The notes beneath the pieces were generated by a model. The model saw only the letters and a program-made list of their open reading frames with translations, ran no database searches and was not told the DNA's origin. This document shows positions 62,335 through 64,000 of a DNA stretch of 64,000 nucleotides, one piece after another. How positions within the stretch are numbered: position 1 is the stretch's first letter; every line of letters begins with the position of its first letter. This DNA comes from Peribacillus simplex (GTDB lineage Bacteria > Bacillota > Bacilli > Bacillales > DSM-1321). The position numbers were made by a program, and so were the translations under genes. Location: NCBI RefSeq assembly GCF_900156045.1, contig NZ_FTMX01000012.1:1-64000 (forward strand), in the 5' to 3' direction.

Positions 62335-63027
62335 ATGAATAAAGAACTAGAGGATGATTTTATTGAGGCATTAATGGTTTCCCTTCAAGACGAAAGGGTC
62401 ATTGAAAAGATAAAAGCAATAGCAGAATCGGGCTCGTTTAGTCAAATGGGGGTACCTAAGGAGCTGCTGAGAGAAAAAGAAAAAGAAATTGCAAAGCTCC
62501 AGCAAGAGATTGAGTCGAAAAAAGAGGAAATTAGTGAGTACCGAATAATGATCGACCTACTAAATGAGAAAATGGAATCCTATTTTAATGAATTGCAAAA
62601 GAGAAGAGCAGACTATCGGGAAGCAGAAGAACTTTTCGAAGCTGTTCAACAATTATCAGAAACCACTAAAAATTCCTTGAAAGGGATCTTCAAGGGCGGT
62701 TCAGTGCAGGAATTTATTGTCTGTGGTGTGCAATATGAAAACATTTCATCTTTGTGGGATTTTATAAAAAACGAGATTATGGAAGGGCGGGAGCAGGAAA
62801 GAGTTATTTTGCTTGATCTTTTTCAGTATTTCTTTCAACAATACAGTAAAACATACGATACTCCTTTATATAATTTACAGGAAGTGAAAATGAATGAGGT
62901 CTTCAGAGAAGACTTGTACATAAGAGCCCTCAATAGCAAAATATCCGGGAACATTACGGACATCCTGCTGCCAGGATATATGAGCATTAATGGTAAAACC
63001 ATTAAAAAATCCGTTGTGAGAATTTAG
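62335..63027 (+). CDS. GrpE-like coiled-coil protein (predicted Hsp70 nucleotide-exchange factor relative)
   Basis: 230-residue protein. Residues about 45-110 are a long coiled coil (REKEKEIAKLQQEIESKKEEISEYR...), followed by a helical part (about 120-185) and a C-terminal beta-type segment ending LLPGYMSINGKTIKKSVVRI. That end aligns well with the GrpE C-terminus (GY-x-L-NGRTIRxAxVxV), and the coil-bundle-beta order is that of GrpE. It is clearly not the housekeeping GrpE, which sits in the dnaK operon and is shorter. Strong AAAGGAG site. 38 bp before a lipoyl-like domain gene, so an operon. Confidence 0.6.
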   Translation: MNKELEDDFIEALMVSLQDERVIEKIKAIAESGSFSQMGVPKELLREKEKEIAKLQQEIESKKEEISEYRIMIDLLNEKMESYFNELQKRRADYREAEELFEAVQQLSETTKNSLKGIFKGGSVQEFIVCGVQYENISSLWDFIKNEIMEGREQERVILLDLFQYFFQQYSKTYDTPLYNLQEVKMNEVFREDLYIRALNSKISGNITDILLPGYMSINGKTIKKSVVRI

Positions 63028-63065
63028 CAGGCGAAAAAGAGAATGAAAATAAAGGAGAAATAACA

Positions 63066-64000
63066 ATGACATCGATTATTATCCCAGAGATTGAAGAAGG
63101 CATTGAAAAAATCCTTCTTATGCAATGGTATAAACAGCCGGGCGATTATATTACGGTGGGCGAAAGCTTAGCCAAATTCAGCTGTGAGGGCATCGAATTT
63201 GACCTTTTTTCAGAAAAAGAAGGTACCCTTAAAGAATTGAATGTAGCGGAGGACACTATAGTCAAGATTGGTGATCTGATATGTTATTTGGATTCTGGAG
63301 AAGCTCTTTCAGAAGAATTAATAATAGAAGTTGAAAAGCAAGAAATGATAGAAGATGAAGAGCCCCTTGAGAACGTTACAAGTTTAGCTGAAAAAAATAA
63401 CATAGACAGTTCTATATACTTAATGAACGAAGAGCCGGTTTTATACTCGCCTGATTCCCAAACCGTTCCAGTCTCAACCATTTCAATGACTTATAAAGAA
63501 GTGAGATCTTTAATCAGCCATTTATATCAGAGTGCAGAAGAAACCTTTTTTAAAGATGAAGCGAGCTTCTTTCAAGATATTAAAAAGATGCTCCGTTCCA
63601 GATGGGTTTACATGAATAACGGGAATGTTATATATGATCACAACATTGCAGCTTTATTTCCTTATAGAAAATACTATGAATTAATGGACGAAGATTTTGA
63701 CTACAAAGAGCATCTGGACGTCTCCGGTTTTAAAGGTGATGCCATGACAAGGGAAGAAGCTGCCAAAAGTTTCAATACAACCGATCACCCTATATATAAG
63801 AAAATAATAGCTTTAGAGGATTACTCCACGAGTAAAAATCCTTCCATTTCAAGGATATTTGCCAATCAAACGGCTAACTCTTCTAAATCAATAGCGTTTA
63901 AATTCAACGGGTACGACATTCAAAGTTTCGATGTAGTAAATCAAAAAAACAATTTGCTGGGCAAAGGATTTTTCGTTCCCGTTTTCCGTTTAGATGGGGA
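63066..64000 (+). CDS. lipoyl/biotinyl-like domain protein, incomplete at right edge
   Basis: At least 311 residues, open to the end of the window. Residues about 1-72 form a single-hybrid-motif (lipoyl/biotinyl) domain: IIPEIEEGIEKILLMQWYKQPGDYITVGESL... and EGTLKELNVAEDTIVKIGDLICYL. At the hairpin where lipoyl domains have the modified lysine (ETDKA), this protein reads SCEGI, with Gly42 in the Lys position, so it probably cannot be lipoylated or biotinylated. Residues about 75-115 are an acidic linker; about 135-311 is an unassigned alpha/beta region (TYKEVRSLISHLYQSAEETFFKDEASFFQDIKKMLRSRW...). AAAGGAG precedes the ATG. Confidence 0.7.
   Translation, partial: MTSIIIPEIEEGIEKILLMQWYKQPGDYITVGESLAKFSCEGIEFDLFSEKEGTLKELNVAEDTIVKIGDLICYLDSGEALSEELIIEVEKQEMIEDEEPLENVTSLAEKNNIDSSIYLMNEEPVLYSPDSQTVPVSTISMTYKEVRSLISHLYQSAEETFFKDEASFFQDIKKMLRSRWVYMNNGNVIYDHNIAALFPYRKYYELMDEDFDYKEHLDVSGFKGDAMTREEAAKSFNTTDHPIYKKIIALEDYSTSKNPSISRIFANQTANSSKSIAFKFNGYDIQSFDVVNQKNNLLGKGFFVPVFRLDG

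Overview
The window reads as the chromosome of a low-GC, spore-forming Bacillaceae (Bacillus or a close relative such as Peribacillus; the genus is inferred, not proven). The left 10 kb follows the Bacillus subtilis order almost gene for gene: end of an rRNA operon (5S) and initiator tRNA, then tsaE-tsaB-rimI-tsaD, a DnaA-box cluster, a divergent ABC-F ATPase (ydiF), moaC, rex, ydiK-ydiL, and HrcA/CIRCE-controlled groES-groEL. The tatAy-tatCy pair found between rex and ydiK in B. subtilis is not here.

From about 10 kb to 38 kb the window is accessory catabolic DNA arranged as regulator-plus-enzyme-plus-transporter cassettes. (1) 10.6-18.3 kb: GntR regulator, RraA-like protein, MFS transporter, class I aminotransferase, RocB-like M20 hydrolase and amino acid permease. 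(2) 18.7-24.7 kb: second RraA-family aldolase, LysR regulator, divergent aconitase paralogue and CitMHS citrate transporter with a perfect-consensus cre site. (3) 25.3-28.9 kb: two luciferase-like monooxygenases, an ArsR repressor and a tandem NTF2/SnoaL protein. (4) 29.4-30.3 kb: a DUF606 membrane pair. (5) 30.8-39.5 kb: aldehyde dehydrogenase, DapA-family lyase, flavin amine oxidase-like enzyme, MFS and EamA transporters, RpiR regulator.

From 37.9 to 47.5 kb the DNA is scarred. It holds IS3 and IS6 transposase relics, three tandem copies (one intact, two decayed) of a MerR-HTH/coiled-coil gene, and a two-component system plus POT peptide transporter (43.5-47.2 kb) preceded by a collapsed ghost copy at 39.6-40.4 kb. 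The ghost carries internal deletions, an 80-bp inverted segment and a lost phospho-acceptor histidine.

From 47.9 to 60.1 kb come a DinB-family protein, a lysine-rich repeat protein, a cyclase-fold/winged-helix regulator convergent with an AbgB-like amidohydrolase and MFS transporter, then a complete gluconate operon gntR-gntK-gntP-gnd with its GntR operator and an intragenic cre. The last 4 kb hold small unknown genes, a diverged second copy of the groEL 3' flank, and an unfinished operon. That operon encodes a GrpE-like protein followed by a lipoyl-like domain protein lacking the modifiable lysine, which may be the start of an unusual Hsp70-type system continuing beyond the right edge.

All homology statements come from reading the sequence and from memory of the families; no database search was run.
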